DNA of 64,000 bases from assembly GCF_010726955.1 (NCBI RefSeq), contig NZ_AP022603.1, positions 3,844,001 to 3,908,000 on the forward strand. The letters are read 5' to 3'. Shown one piece after another: positions 1 through 7,834 of the stretch (positions are counted from its first letter, which is position 1; the number at the start of each line of letters is the position of its first letter). Origin of the DNA: Mycolicibacterium fallax. GTDB taxonomy: Bacteria; Actinomycetota; Actinomycetes; Mycobacteriales; Mycobacteriaceae. Below the pieces are notes generated by a model that saw only the letters and a list, made by a program, of their open reading frames with translations, did not search any database and had not been told where the DNA came from. The position numbers and the translations under genes are program-made.

Positions 1-93
1 TTCACCTTGCCCGGCACGCGGACGGTCACCGACCCGGTCGGCACCCATTCGGTTGCGGTACTCCCGTCGGTTGCAGGCACCGCACGAGACTAA
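1..93 (+). CDS. C-terminal tail of an unrecognised protein (partial)
   Basis: Frame 1 is open from the window edge to a TAA at 91-93, giving about 30 residues rich in Thr, Val and Pro. I see no diagnostic motif. In M. tuberculosis the gene upstream of pks16 belongs to the ispE neighbourhood, but this tail does not resemble the IspE C-terminus I remember. It could be the end of a lineage-specific gene or a chance open stretch. Confidence 0.35.
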   Translation, partial: FTLPGTRTVTDPVGTHSVAVLPSVAGTARD

Positions 94-424
94 GCCGCGC
101 GCACCCCGCGGGTGCGGACCGACCCGGCTCGCCGCCGTGCCGGAGCAGCCGGGCGGGAGTGACACGGCCCTCATATGCCGGGAAAGTTTGGTTGTTACTT
201 AAGAGGAGTTTAAGATGGTCGGCGGTGATGACTAGCTATCCGATGTTCACGACTGCCCGCCGGCTGACCGGCGGGCCGCGACTGCGTCGCGCTCCATCAC
301 CGAACCGAGATCAATTCGCGCCCGGATCGTGCGTGCGTGCCTCCCGTGACGGTGCCGGTGCCGGTAGCAGCATGGGTCTCGGGATGTCGTCGCTGTCGCA
401 GCTCCGGAACCCGAGGAGGCCCTC
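94..424. other. Intergenic leader of the pks16-type gene
   Basis: This 331-bp stretch has no convincing gene. It holds an unusually AT-rich patch at about 186-215. A strong Shine-Dalgarno sequence (AGAGGAG, 202-208) precedes a six-codon reading frame at 215-235 (ATG to TAG). The ribosome binding site of the downstream gene (GAGGAGG) lies just before its GTG start. A promoter is expected here, but I cannot place its hexamers with confidence. Confidence 0.4.
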
Positions 425-2062
425 GTGAGCAGGTTCACCGAAAAAATGTTCTACAACGCCCGGAACAGCACCCGGGGGATGGTGACCGGCGAGCCGCACG
501 CCCCGGTCCGGGAGACCTGGCTGGAGGTGCACGAGCGGGCCCGCCGGATCGCCGGCGGCCTGGCCGCGGCCGGCATCAACCACGGCGACGTGGTCGGCAT
601 GCTGGTCGGCGCTCCGGTGGAGATCGCGCCGGCCGCCCAGGCGCTGTGGATGCGCGGCGCGAGCCTGACCATGCTGCACCAGCCGACCCCGCGCACCGAC
701 CTGGTGATGTGGGCCGAGGACACCATGAACGTCATCGGGATGATCGACGCCAAGGCCGTCATCATCTCCGAGCCGTTCACCGCGGCCGCCCCGGTGCTGG
801 CCGAGCGCGGCGTGCAGGTGCTCTCCGTCGAGGAACTGCTCACCGCCGACCCGATCGATCCGGTCGAGACCGGCGAGGACGACCTGGCGCTGATGCAGCT
901 GACCTCCGGGTCGACCGGCAGCCCCAAGGCCGTTCAGATCACCCACCGCAACATCTACTCCAACGCCGAGGCGATGTTCGTCGGCGCCAAGATGGATCCC
1001 GACGGCAACGACGTCATGCTCAGCTGGCTGCCGTGCTTCCACGACATGGGCATGGTCGGCTTCCTGACCATCCCGATGTTCTTCGGTGTCGAGCTGGTCA
1101 AGGTCACCCCGATGGACTTCCTGCGCGACACCCTGCTGTGGGCCAAGCTGATCGACAAGTACAAGGGCACCATGACCGCGGCCCCGAACTTCGCCTACGC
1201 GCTGTTCGCCAAGCGGCTGCGCAAGCAGGCCGAGCCCGGCCAGTTTGACCTGTCCTCGCTGCGGTTCGCGCTGTCCGGCGCCGAGCCGGTGGACCCGGCC
1301 GACGTGGAGGACCTGATCGACGCGGGCCGCCCGTTCGGGCTGCGGCCCGAGGCGGTGATGCCGGCCTACGGGATGGCCGAGACGACGCTGGCGGTGTCGT
1401 TCTCCGATCTGGGCCGCGGCCTGGTGGTCGACGAGGTCGACGCCGACCTGCTGGCCGCGCTGCGCCAGGCGGTGCCGGCCACCAAGGGCAACACCCGCCG
1501 GCTGGCCACCCTGGGCCCGGTGCTGCAGGACCTGGAGATCCGGGTCGTCGACGAGCACGGCAACGTGATGGCGCCCCGCGGCGTCGGCGTCATCGAGCTG
1601 CGCGGCGAATGCGTGACCCCGGGCTACCTGACCATGGGCGGGTTCCTGCCGGCCCAGGACGAGCACGGCTGGTACGACACCGGTGATCTCGGCTACATCA
1701 CCGAGGAGAACTACGTGGTGGTCTGCGGCCGGGTCAAGGACGTCATCATCATGGCCGGCCGCAACATCTACCCGACCGACATCGAGCGGGCCGCGGGCCG
1801 GGTGGAGGGCGTGCGGCCCGGTTGCGCGGTGGCGGTCCGGCTCGACGCCGGCCATTCCCGCGAGACCTTCGCGGTGGCCGTCGAAAGCAACGCCTACCAG
1901 GATCCCGACGAGGTGCACCGGATCGAGCGCCAGGTGGCCCACGAGGTGGTCGCCGAGGTCGACGTGCGCCCGCGCAACGTCGTCGTGCTCGGGCCGGGCA
2001 CCATTCCGAAGACCCCGTCGGGCAAGCTGCGCCGGGCGAACTCGGTCTCCCTGGTCACCTAG
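425..2062 (+). CDS. pks16: Pks16-type fatty-acyl-AMP ligase / acyl-CoA synthetase
   Basis: The 545-residue product is a member of the ANL adenylating superfamily, close in length to Rv1013 (annotated Pks16 but not a polyketide synthase). It should activate a fatty acid as acyl-adenylate. The P-loop-like motif [10 protein letters not shown] lies near residues 158-167. The [10 protein letters not shown] motif, DTGDLGYI and the hinge region [16 protein letters not shown] follow. The C-terminal KTPSGKLRR carries the catalytic lysine. The GTG start is supported by GAGGAGG a few bases upstream. The acceptor (CoA or a carrier protein) cannot be read from the sequence. It stands alone, followed by unrelated small secreted-protein genes. 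Confidence 0.88.
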   Translation: MSRFTEKMFYNARNSTRGMVTGEPHAPVRETWLEVHERARRIAGGLAAAGINHGDVVGMLVGAPVEIAPAAQALWMRGASLTMLHQPTPRTDLVMWAEDTMNVIGMIDAKAVIISEPFTAAAPVLAERGVQVLSVEELLTADPIDPVETGEDDLALMQLTSGSTGSPKAVQITHRNIYSNAEAMFVGAKMDPDGNDVMLSWLPCFHDMGMVGFLTIPMFFGVELVKVTPMDFLRDTLLWAKLIDKYKGTMTAAPNFAYALFAKRLRKQAEPGQFDLSSLRFALSGAEPVDPADVEDLIDAGRPFGLRPEAVMPAYGMAETTLAVSFSDLGRGLVVDEVDADLLAALRQAVPATKGNTRRLATLGPVLQDLEIRVVDEHGNVMAPRGVGVIELRGECVTPGYLTMGGFLPAQDEHGWYDTGDLGYITEENYVVVCGRVKDVIIMAGRNIYPTDIERAAGRVEGVRPGCAVAVRLDAGHSRETFAVAVESNAYQDPDEVHRIERQVAHEVVAEVDVRPRNVVVLGPGTIPKTPSGKLRRANSVSLVT

Positions 2063-2151
2063 GCCCCGCGCACCGGCAGCGCGCTGAGCCCCGCCGTCGG
2101 CCGTGATCGGGTAGTTTCACTCCTATCGATCGGCTTGATGAGAGGACTCCG

Positions 2152-2583
2152 ATGGCCTTCACCCGTACGGTTTCGGCGATGTTCGCTGCCGGCGTCGCGT
2201 TGTCCGCGTTTTCGGTGGGCACTGCCTGGGCCGGCGGTCCGGACGGCTACGTCGAGGACGCCGGTGAGTCCTTCGAGGCCGTCGGCTCCGGCTACGTCGG
2301 CAACGCGCTGGTCGGCTTCCGCGCGACCGGGGCCACCAAGGACGAGGCCAAGGCCGATGTGGTGGCGGCCTGCCAGGCCGGCGGCGGCGTGGAATGCAGC
2401 TGGGACGAAGTGACCAACGACAAACTGTGCATCGTTTCGATCGGTGACGACGGCACCGGCCAGGTCGGCGGTGGCGCCGGCGCGAACGTTGAGGCCGCCC
2501 GCGACAACGCCTACATGCATGCCGCCGAGGGCGGCTACCCCTATCCGGCCAGCGCCCGGATACTGATCTCGGCGTGCGCGTAA
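2152..2583 (+). CDS. Secreted DUF4189-like four-cysteine protein, copy 1
   Basis: This encodes 143 residues with an N-terminal signal peptide (hydrophobic core about 9-22, cleavage near AWAGG). The mature part has four cysteines in AACQ, VECS, KLCI and SACA contexts and a Gly-rich stretch before the last one. This is the cysteine layout of the DUF4189 family of mycobacterial secreted proteins (Rv1269c and Rv1813c type), although overall similarity is weak. It is exported and its function is unknown. A paralogue lies at 3197-3634, and short secreted peptides sit between and after the two copies. Confidence 0.7.
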   Translation: MAFTRTVSAMFAAGVALSAFSVGTAWAGGPDGYVEDAGESFEAVGSGYVGNALVGFRATGATKDEAKADVVAACQAGGGVECSWDEVTNDKLCIVSIGDDGTGQVGGGAGANVEAARDNAYMHAAEGGYPYPASARILISACA

Positions 2584-2622
2584 ACCGTGTCCGACGACCG
2601 CACATCCCGGAAGGGGGACCGG

Positions 2623-2853
2623 ATGAACCTGCGAGGTAAGAGCGCTCTGTTCGCCGCGGGATTGGTGGTGATCTCGCTGATTTCGGCGCCGACGGCGGCC
2701 GCGCGGCCGACCTGTCACGAGGCGGGCGGCGCAACCCGCTGCGAGACCAACGGCAGCGTGTCGATCAAAGCGGTGCCGCAGACCCGGGCGCCCAGTGCGG
2801 GCCAGCTGATGATGCCGGGCATGGGTCGGCGCGGCCTGATGTGGGGTTGGTGA
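2623..2853 (+). CDS. Short secreted RPxC peptide, copy 1
   Basis: This gene encodes 76 residues. The ATG at 2623 follows an AAGGGGG ribosome-binding sequence, which is why I prefer it to an earlier GTG. A signal peptide (residues 1-23) ends in Ala-Ala-Ala, and the mature part begins RPTC. It has two cysteines and the segment CETNGSVSIKAVPQTRA, shared almost exactly with the next gene, then a Met/Gly-rich tail ending in Trp-Gly-Trp. The fold and function are unrecognised. Its stop overlaps the start of the next copy (GTGA), so the two are probably translationally coupled. Confidence 0.65.
   Translation: MNLRGKSALFAAGLVVISLISAPTAAARPTCHEAGGATRCETNGSVSIKAVPQTRAPSAGQLMMPGMGRRGLMWGW
2743..2790 (+). 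repeat. 48-bp direct repeat, copy A
   Basis: This segment of the first RPxC gene is repeated at 2991-3038 with a single substitution (AAA to AAG, both Lys). It covers the conserved core of the peptide. The near identity in DNA, while the flanks differ, suggests a recent duplication or gene conversion. Confidence 0.85.
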
Positions 2854-3101
2854 GCGGCTCCGCCCGGCCGGGCCTGCGGCGGGTCGCGGTCGCGGTGGCG
2901 ATCGCGGGCCTGCTGGCGGTGACACCGGTCGGTGCTCCGGTGGCGGCCGCGCGCCCGGACTGCACCGACGTCGGCAGCCAGATTCGCTGTGAGACCAACG
3001 GCAGCGTGTCGATCAAGGCGGTGCCGCAGACCCGGGCGCACGGCTCGACCATGCCGGGCGGCATCGGCGGCATGCGCCGCGGGATGCTCTGGGGCTGGTA
3101 A
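2850..3101 (+). CDS. Short secreted RPxC peptide, copy 2
   Basis: This gene encodes 83 residues and starts at the GTG that overlaps the stop of copy 1 (GTGA). No separate ribosome binding site is visible, so translation is probably coupled. It has a basic N-terminus, a hydrophobic signal segment (about 12-30), then RPDC, a second cysteine, and the same core as copy 1. The tail is Gly/Met/Arg-rich and again ends in Trp-Gly-Trp. The function is unknown. It is a tandem paralogue of 2623-2853 and a more distant relative of 3690-3914. Confidence 0.62.
   Translation: MSGSARPGLRRVAVAVAIAGLLAVTPVGAPVAAARPDCTDVGSQIRCETNGSVSIKAVPQTRAHGSTMPGGIGGMRRGMLWGW
2991..3038 (+). repeat. 48-bp direct repeat, copy B
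   Basis: This is the second copy of the conserved block in the tandem RPxC peptide genes. It matches 2743-2790 at 47 of 48 positions. Confidence 0.85.
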
Positions 3102-3196
3102 CCCGACCGCGCACACCGCGCCGCGATGCCGACGGAGTGTTACTGTCAGCGAAATCGGCTTGAGGGCCTGAGGTTTTGAGGGAAGGACCGACTTTC

Positions 3197-3634
3197 ATGG
3201 GCATCCGTCCGCTGACGTTGCTTGCCGGAACCTTCGCGACGGGCGCCGTTGCGCTGGGGCTGGCCATCTCGCCGGCCTGGGCGGGCGGCCCGCCGGGGGT
3301 GGTCGAGGACTTCAGCAACGTCGCCCAGGCGGTCGGTTCGGGCCTGATCAACGACACGCTGGTCGGCTACACCGCCTTCGGCCCCGACGACAACGCCGCC
3401 GAGGCCGCGGTGATCGCGGCCTGCCAGGCCGCCGGCGCGCGGGACTGCACCAGCGACGAGGCCAGCAATGACAACCTCTGCATCATGACGATCGGCGATG
3501 ACACCACCGGCGGGGTGTCCGGCGGTGCCGGGCGCACCGAGGACGACGCCTACGCCGAGGCCGTCGCGCGCGCCGCCGCGGCCGGCACACCGCTGGGCCC
3601 GGAAACCCGGGTGCTGATCTCGGCGTGCCCGTAG
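3197..3634 (+). CDS. Secreted DUF4189-like four-cysteine protein, copy 2
   Basis: This gene encodes 145 residues. The ATG at 3197 is preceded by GGAAGGA (3181-3187). It is a paralogue of 2152-2583, with a signal peptide ending at AWAGG and cysteines in AACQ, RDCT, NLCI and SACP contexts. The two share the order of motifs (SNDNLCIMTIGDD here, TNDKLCIVSIGDD in copy 1). It is exported and its function is unknown. It is followed by another short RPxC gene, so the cluster looks like two rounds of a long-plus-short secreted pair. Confidence 0.7.
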   Translation: MGIRPLTLLAGTFATGAVALGLAISPAWAGGPPGVVEDFSNVAQAVGSGLINDTLVGYTAFGPDDNAAEAAVIAACQAAGARDCTSDEASNDNLCIMTIGDDTTGGVSGGAGRTEDDAYAEAVARAAAAGTPLGPETRVLISACP

Positions 3635-3689
3635 TGCGTCGGGTGCGGGGACATCATGCGGTACGGAAAACTGTCGGGCGAGGGAGACT

Positions 3690-3914
3690 ATGACGATGCG
3701 CGGTAAGGGTAGGTCGGTGGCGATGCTGGCCGTCGGGGTGATGGTCGCCTCGATCCTGTCGGCCCCGGTTGCCGCCGCGCGGCCGACCTGCCAGGACAGC
3801 GGCAACACCAGACGGTGCGAGACCCGCGGCAGCACGTCGATCAAGAGCGTTCCGAAGACCACCGCCGGATCGCTCAACGCCGGCCCGCCCGGACGCCGCG
3901 CGGCGCGCCGCTAG
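3690..3914 (+). CDS. Short secreted RPxC peptide, copy 3
   Basis: This gene encodes 74 residues and starts at ATG 3690 after a GAGGGAG ribosome-binding sequence. A signal peptide ends in Val-Ala-Ala-Ala, then RPTC and RCETRGSTSIKSVPKT, clearly related to the two copies upstream. The tail is Arg-rich instead of ending in Trp-Gly-Trp. The two conserved cysteines may form one disulfide. The function is unknown. It ends just before a convergent pth gene. Confidence 0.62.
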   Translation: MTMRGKGRSVAMLAVGVMVASILSAPVAAARPTCQDSGNTRRCETRGSTSIKSVPKTTAGSLNAGPPGRRAARR

Positions 3915-3940
3915 GCCCCGATCCGCCCGGCGCCGGGGCC
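3914..3940. terminator. Possible bidirectional terminator
   Basis: GGCCCCG (3914-3920) can pair with CGGGGCC (3934-3940), and the loop itself contains the palindrome CCCGGCGCCGGG. It sits exactly between the convergent ends of the RPxC gene and pth. There is no T-tract, as is common in mycobacteria. Confidence 0.4.
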
Positions 3941-3942
3941 GC

Positions 3943-4521
3943 TCAGCCCCAGGCGTGCACCAGATTCTGGGCGGGCTCCAGGCCCTGCTCGATCAGCAGT
4001 TCGGTCGCGTCGGCGGCCTGCTCACAGATGGTGGGGAGCTCGGCGCGCTCGGCGGCACCGAACGGTGACAGCACGAACGCCGCCGGGTCCTGACGGCCCG
4101 GCGGCCGGCCGATGCCGAGGCGAACCCGCTGAAAGTCCTTGGTGCCCAGCGCCGCAGCCACCGAACGCAGGCCGTTGTGGCCGCCCTCGCCGCCGCCGAG
4201 TTTGAGCCGGATCCGGCCGAAGTCGATGTCGAGTTCGTCGTGAATGAGGATCACGTTGGCCGGGGTCACCGAGTAGAACTTTGCCAGCGGGCCGACCTGG
4301 CGACCGGATTCGTTCATGTAGACCCGCGGCTTGGCGAGCACCACGGGGTGCCCGCCAAGCCGACCGGTGATCGCTTCGGCGCCGGACTTCTTGTGTACCC
4401 GGAACGTCTCGGACATCCGGGCCGCCAGGATGTCGGCGACCATGAAGCCGACGTTGTGCCGGGTCTTGGCGTAGTTCGGTCCGGGGTTGCCAAGGCCGAC
4501 GACCAGCAGGGTGTCGGCCAT
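3943..4521 (-). CDS. pth: Peptidyl-tRNA hydrolase
   Basis: This 192-residue enzyme should release tRNA from peptidyl-tRNAs that drop off the ribosome. The N-terminal VGLGNPGP and KTRHNVGF motifs include the catalytic His22, followed by YMNESG and the HDELD segment. The Gly-rich [12 protein letters not shown] loop completes the family signature. Length matches Rv1014c. It is the last gene of the minus-strand cluster and lies 42 bp behind rplY, the usual mycobacterial arrangement. The start ATG at 4521 is preceded by AAGGAGTT. Confidence 0.96.
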   Translation of the reverse strand: MADTLLVVGLGNPGPNYAKTRHNVGFMVADILAARMSETFRVHKKSGAEAITGRLGGHPVVLAKPRVYMNESGRQVGPLAKFYSVTPANVILIHDELDIDFGRIRLKLGGGEGGHNGLRSVAAALGTKDFQRVRLGIGRPPGRQDPAAFVLSPFGAAERAELPTICEQAADATELLIEQGLEPAQNLVHAWG

Positions 4522-4563
4522 GGCAACTCCTTCGTCGACCCGGAATTACCCGGGTGCGGTGGA

Positions 4564-5199
4564 CTACTCGGCGGCCGGGGCCTCGTCGGCGGCCGGCGCG
4601 TCGGCGGCCGGGGCGGCGCCCTCTTCGTCCATCTGCTCGGCGGTCGGGGCGGCCATCACGTTGACGACCAGCGCCTCCGGATCGGAAATCAGGTTCACCC
4701 CGGCCGGCAGCGGGATGTCCGCGGCGGTGAACGGGGTGCCGGCCGCAACGCCCTCGACCGAGACGATCAGGTTTTCCGGGATCGACAGCGCCTCGGCCTC
4801 GATCTCGATGCTGTTGAGCTCCTGGGTGACCAGGGTGCCCGGCGCGGACTCACCCTCGACGATGACGGTGACCTCGACGACGACCTTCTCACCCTTGCGG
4901 ACGACCAGCAGGTCGACGTGCTGGATGTTGCGGCGGATCGGGTGGATCTCCAGGGCCTTGGTCAGCGCCAGCTGCTCGGTGCCCTCGATATCCAGGCTCA
5001 GCACCGCGTTGGTGCCCGAGTAGCGCAGCACGGCGGAGAACTCGCGGGCCGGCAGCAGCAGGTGTTGCGGGTCGGTGCCGTGGCCGTAGAGCACCGCGGG
5101 AACCCGGCCCTCGCGGCGGGCCCGGCGGGAGGCGCCCTTGCCGGTCTCGGTGCGGACCGTCACGGCGAGGTTGTTGTTGGGGTTGGCGTTCTTGGCCAT
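4564..5199 (-). CDS. rplY: 50S ribosomal protein L25, long CTC form
   Basis: This 211-residue protein binds 5S rRNA in the large subunit. The N-terminal L25 domain (about 10-100) contains [12 protein letters not shown] and is followed by the C-terminal TL5/CTC beta domain. It ends in an acidic Ala/Glu/Asp-rich tail. I chose ATG at 5199 because AGGAGC lies seven bases upstream and the protein then begins [10 protein letters not shown] longer in-frame start exists but would add an unlikely extension. It is co-directional with pth downstream. Confidence 0.94.
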   Translation of the reverse strand: MAKNANPNNNLAVTVRTETGKGASRRARREGRVPAVLYGHGTDPQHLLLPAREFSAVLRYSGTNAVLSLDIEGTEQLALTKALEIHPIRRNIQHVDLLVVRKGEKVVVEVTVIVEGESAPGTLVTQELNSIEIEAEALSIPENLIVSVEGVAAGTPFTAADIPLPAGVNLISDPEALVVNVMAAPTAEQMDEEGAAPAADAPAADEAPAAE

Positions 5200-5359
5200 C
5201 GATTGCTCCTGTTGCTTCGTACCTGGTTTCCGGGCACGGCCAGAGCAGAAAATCCGCGAATCGCGGGTCCCCGTCGATAACGGTGGTCGAACCACCCTCG
5301 CCGTGACGCCCGGTCAGGTTATCCCATCAGCCGCCGCGGGCGGAAATCGTGCGGGCGAC

Positions 5360-6229
5360 TCAGCAGCCGAAGTCCACCCCGGTGAGCCGCTCGGAGCGCT
5401 CCCACAGCGCCGCCGCGGTGGCGTCGTTGCGGGCCAGCGGGCTGCGGCCGACGCCGCCGGTGCGCCCGGCGTAGCCGAACCGCGGGCCGACGAAGGTGTC
5501 ACCGGCCAGGTCCTGGGACACCGCGTAGAGCGTCTGGCGGGCGCCGAAGTCCGCGCTGGTGGCCCACAGGTTGCCGATCGCCATGGCCCGGCCGGCCAGG
5601 CTCGAGCCGGTGTGGCCCTGCAGGTTGGTGGCCGAGTACCCGGGATGGGCGGCCAGCGATCGCACCGCGGACCCGGCCCGATCCAGCCGTCGCTGCAATT
5701 CCCGGGTGAACAGCAGGTTTGCCAGCTTGGATTGCCCGTAGGCGGCCCACGGCGAGTACGGCCGAGCCTTGTAGCTGAGGTCATCGAGGTGGATCCGACC
5801 CAGGAAGTGCGCCAGCGAGGACACCGTCACCACCCGGTCGGTGATCTTCGGCAGCAGCAGGCCGGTCAGCGCGAAATGCCCAAGGTGGTTGGTGCCGATC
5901 TGGCGCTCGAAGCCGTCGGCGGTCAGCCCGTACGGCACCGCCATGACGCCGGCGTTGTTGACCAGCACGTCGACCTTGCCGGTGATCCCGGCGGCGAACT
6001 CCCGCACGGATGCCAGATCGGCCAGGTCGAGCCGGCGGACCTCGACATTGCCGAACATCTTCTCGGCGGCGTCGGTGCCCTTGGCGACGTCGCGGACCGC
6101 GAGGATGGTGCGGGCGCCCACCCGGGCCAGTTCCCGGGCGGTGACCTCACCGAGACCGCTGTTGGCCCCGGTGACGATGACTGTGCGCCCGGCGAAGGAC
6201 GGCAACTCGCCCGCGGTCCAGTTCGTCAC
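5360..6229 (-). CDS. Short-chain dehydrogenase/reductase
   Basis: This 289-residue SDR family oxidoreductase has the cofactor motif TGANSGLG near the N-terminus and NNAGVMAVPYG in the middle. The catalytic motif is YGQSKLAN (Tyr-x-x-x-Lys), preceded by VVTVSSLAH with the catalytic Ser. It resembles the retinol-dehydrogenase/WW-domain-oxidoreductase-like SDRs that mycobacteria carry in many copies, and its substrate is unknown. The GTG start overlaps the stop of the upstream arsC-like gene (GTGA), so the two are translationally coupled. M. tuberculosis has lpqT here instead. Confidence 0.88.
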   Translation of the reverse strand: MTNWTAGELPSFAGRTVIVTGANSGLGEVTARELARVGARTILAVRDVAKGTDAAEKMFGNVEVRRLDLADLASVREFAAGITGKVDVLVNNAGVMAVPYGLTADGFERQIGTNHLGHFALTGLLLPKITDRVVTVSSLAHFLGRIHLDDLSYKARPYSPWAAYGQSKLANLLFTRELQRRLDRAGSAVRSLAAHPGYSATNLQGHTGSSLAGRAMAIGNLWATSADFGARQTLYAVSQDLAGDTFVGPRFGYAGRTGGVGRSPLARNDATAAALWERSERLTGVDFGC

Positions 6230-6564
6230 AGGATCTCGTTGACCGATTCGATGGGCCGGGCCAGCCGGGTGCCCTTGTCGGTGACCACGAACGGCCGCTC
6301 GATCAGGATCGGGTTGGCGGCCATCGCGTCGAGCAGCTGATCGTCGTCGGCCTCGGCGAGATTCAGTTCGGCGTAGGCGGATTCGCGTTTGCGCACCGCC
6401 TTGGACACCTCGATACCGGCGTCGGAGATCAACGTGACGAGTTCCGCGCGGGTCGGCGGGTTCTTCAGATAGAGCACGATCTCCGGCTCGATCCCGTTCT
6501 CGCGCAACAGGTCCAGCGTCTTGCGCGACGTCGAGCACTTGGGATTGTGGTAGATCCGCGCCAT
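6226..6564 (-). CDS. arsC: ArsC/Spx-family arsenate reductase-like protein
   Basis: This 112-residue thioredoxin-fold protein of the ArsC family carries HNPKCSTSR with catalytic Cys10. It also has YLKNPPTRAEL and the substrate-binding region NPILIERPFVV. These match glutaredoxin-dependent arsenate reductases of the E. coli type. No arsenic transporter or ArsR is nearby, so the physiological substrate may differ. It starts two bases after the prs stop codon and overlaps the SDR gene, so it should be expressed with prs. Confidence 0.85.
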   Translation of the reverse strand: MARIYHNPKCSTSRKTLDLLRENGIEPEIVLYLKNPPTRAELVTLISDAGIEVSKAVRKRESAYAELNLAEADDDQLLDAMAANPILIERPFVVTDKGTRLARPIESVNEIL

Positions 6565-6566
6565 GG

Positions 6567-7547
6567 CTACGCCGACCCGTCGAACAGGCCGGTCACCGAG
6601 CCGTTGTCGAACACCTCGCGGATGGTGCTGGCCAGCAGCGGGGCGATGGACAGCACGGTCAGGCTGGGGAACTGCTTGTCCTCGGTGATCGGCAGGGTGT
6701 TGGTGACGATCACCTCGCGGGCGCCGCAGTCGGCCAACCGCTGCGCGGCCGGATCGCTCAGCACGCCGTGGGTGGCCGCGATGATCACGTCCTTGGCGCC
6801 GTCGGCGTACAGCAGCTTCACCGCCCCGGCGATGGTCCCGCCGGTGTCGATCATGTCGTCGGTCAGGATGCAGGTCTTGCCCTGGACCTCGCCGACCACC
6901 CGGTTGGACACCACCTGGTTGGGCACCAGCGGGTCGCGGGTCTTGTGGATGAACGCCAGCGGCACACCGCCCAGCGCGTCGGCCCACTTCTCGGCCACTC
7001 GCACCCGGCCGGAGTCGGGGGAGACCACCACCAGATCCTGGTCGGAGTACCGGTTGCCGATGTAGCCGCACAGCAGCGACTGGCCGCGCATGTGGTCGAC
7101 CGGGCCGTCGAAGAAGCCCTGAATCTGGTCGGTGTGCAGGTCCACGGTGATGATGCGGTCCGCGCCCGCGGTCTTGAGCAGGTCGGCGACCAGGCGGGCC
7201 GAGATCGGCTCGCGGCCGCGGTGCTTCTTGTCCTGCCGGGCGTAGGGGTAGAACGGCATGATCGCGGTGATCCGCTTGGCGCTGCCGCGCTTGAGCGCAT
7301 CGATCATGATCAGCTGTTCCATCAGCCAGGTGTTCAGCGGCGCCGGGTGGCTCTGCAGCACAAACGCGTCGCAGCCGCGAACGGATTCCTGGAAGCGCAC
7401 GAAGATCTCGCCGTTGGCGAAGTCCCGGGCGGTCTGCGGGGTGACCTCGACGCCGAGTTCCTTGGCCACCTGCTCGGCCAGTTCGGGGTGAGCCCGGCCC
7501 GCGAAGAGCATCAGGTTCTTGCGGTTGTCGGTCCAGTCTTGGCCCAC
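6567..7547 (-). CDS. prs: Ribose-phosphate pyrophosphokinase
   Basis: This 326-residue enzyme makes PRPP from ribose-5-phosphate and ATP for nucleotide, His, Trp and decaprenyl-phosphoarabinose synthesis. Visible family motifs are FANGEIFVRF, the FYPYARQDKK flexible loop, VDLHTDQIQGFF, and the PRPP-binding loop DDMIDTGGTI. I use GTG at 7547, which gives the exact length of M. tuberculosis PrsA and has AGGA upstream. A longer in-frame extension has no support. It follows glmU and leads into arsC. Confidence 0.96.
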   Translation of the reverse strand: MGQDWTDNRKNLMLFAGRAHPELAEQVAKELGVEVTPQTARDFANGEIFVRFQESVRGCDAFVLQSHPAPLNTWLMEQLIMIDALKRGSAKRITAIMPFYPYARQDKKHRGREPISARLVADLLKTAGADRIITVDLHTDQIQGFFDGPVDHMRGQSLLCGYIGNRYSDQDLVVVSPDSGRVRVAEKWADALGGVPLAFIHKTRDPLVPNQVVSNRVVGEVQGKTCILTDDMIDTGGTIAGAVKLLYADGAKDVIIAATHGVLSDPAAQRLADCGAREVIVTNTLPITEDKQFPSLTVLSIAPLLASTIREVFDNGSVTGLFDGSA

Positions 7548-7597
7548 TAGCTGCCGTCCTCGCGCTCGGAGATCGATACCAGGCAATCTTACGAACT

Positions 7598-7619
7598 CCG
7601 GCTACCCCGAGGTAGCCGG
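7598..7619 (-). terminator. Hairpin between glmU and prs
   Basis: A perfect 9-bp stem (CCGGCTACC with GGTAGCCGG) and a 4-base loop lie about 50 bases upstream of the prs start. It has no T-tract. It could be a weak terminator after glmU or a leader structure of prs. Confidence 0.4.
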
Positions 7620-7753
7620 GTTGCCGGAATGGTCGGCGCAGGTTCGTAACCGAACGTACCGATCGCCGCCGAACCCGGGTTTTGGTCGCACCTACAGCAT
7701 CAGTGGCCGCAGGAATCCCGAACGGTCCGTCGGTCTACGGACGCCCTTGGTTG

Positions 7754-7834
7754 CGTGCTCTTTTGGCCGCGGTGCTTGCCGCCGCGGCCAGGGTGCGGGG
7801 TGCTTTGGTCAGTCTTGGCCGCGTGCTCTTTTGG
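7754..7834 (-). repeat. Repeated 3' end of glmU
   Basis: The last codons of glmU (plus-strand CGTGCTCTTTTGGC at 7822-7835) recur as the same 14-mer at 7754-7767, 68 bp further along in the transcription direction. The flanks are similar (TTGGCCG versus TTGGTTG). The second copy lies in the glmU-prs spacer. Confidence 0.7.

Noticed and set aside
159..428. Plus-strand frame of 89 codons ending in the pks16 start
   Set aside because: It has no ribosome binding site, low-complexity composition, no recognisable domain, and a start within GC-rich spacer. It is probably chance.
311..1942. Long minus-strand open frame opposite pks16
   Set aside because: Its protein is rich in His, Gly, Arg and Gln, which is typical of an antisense shadow of a high-GC gene, and the plus-strand frame is a clear adenylating enzyme.
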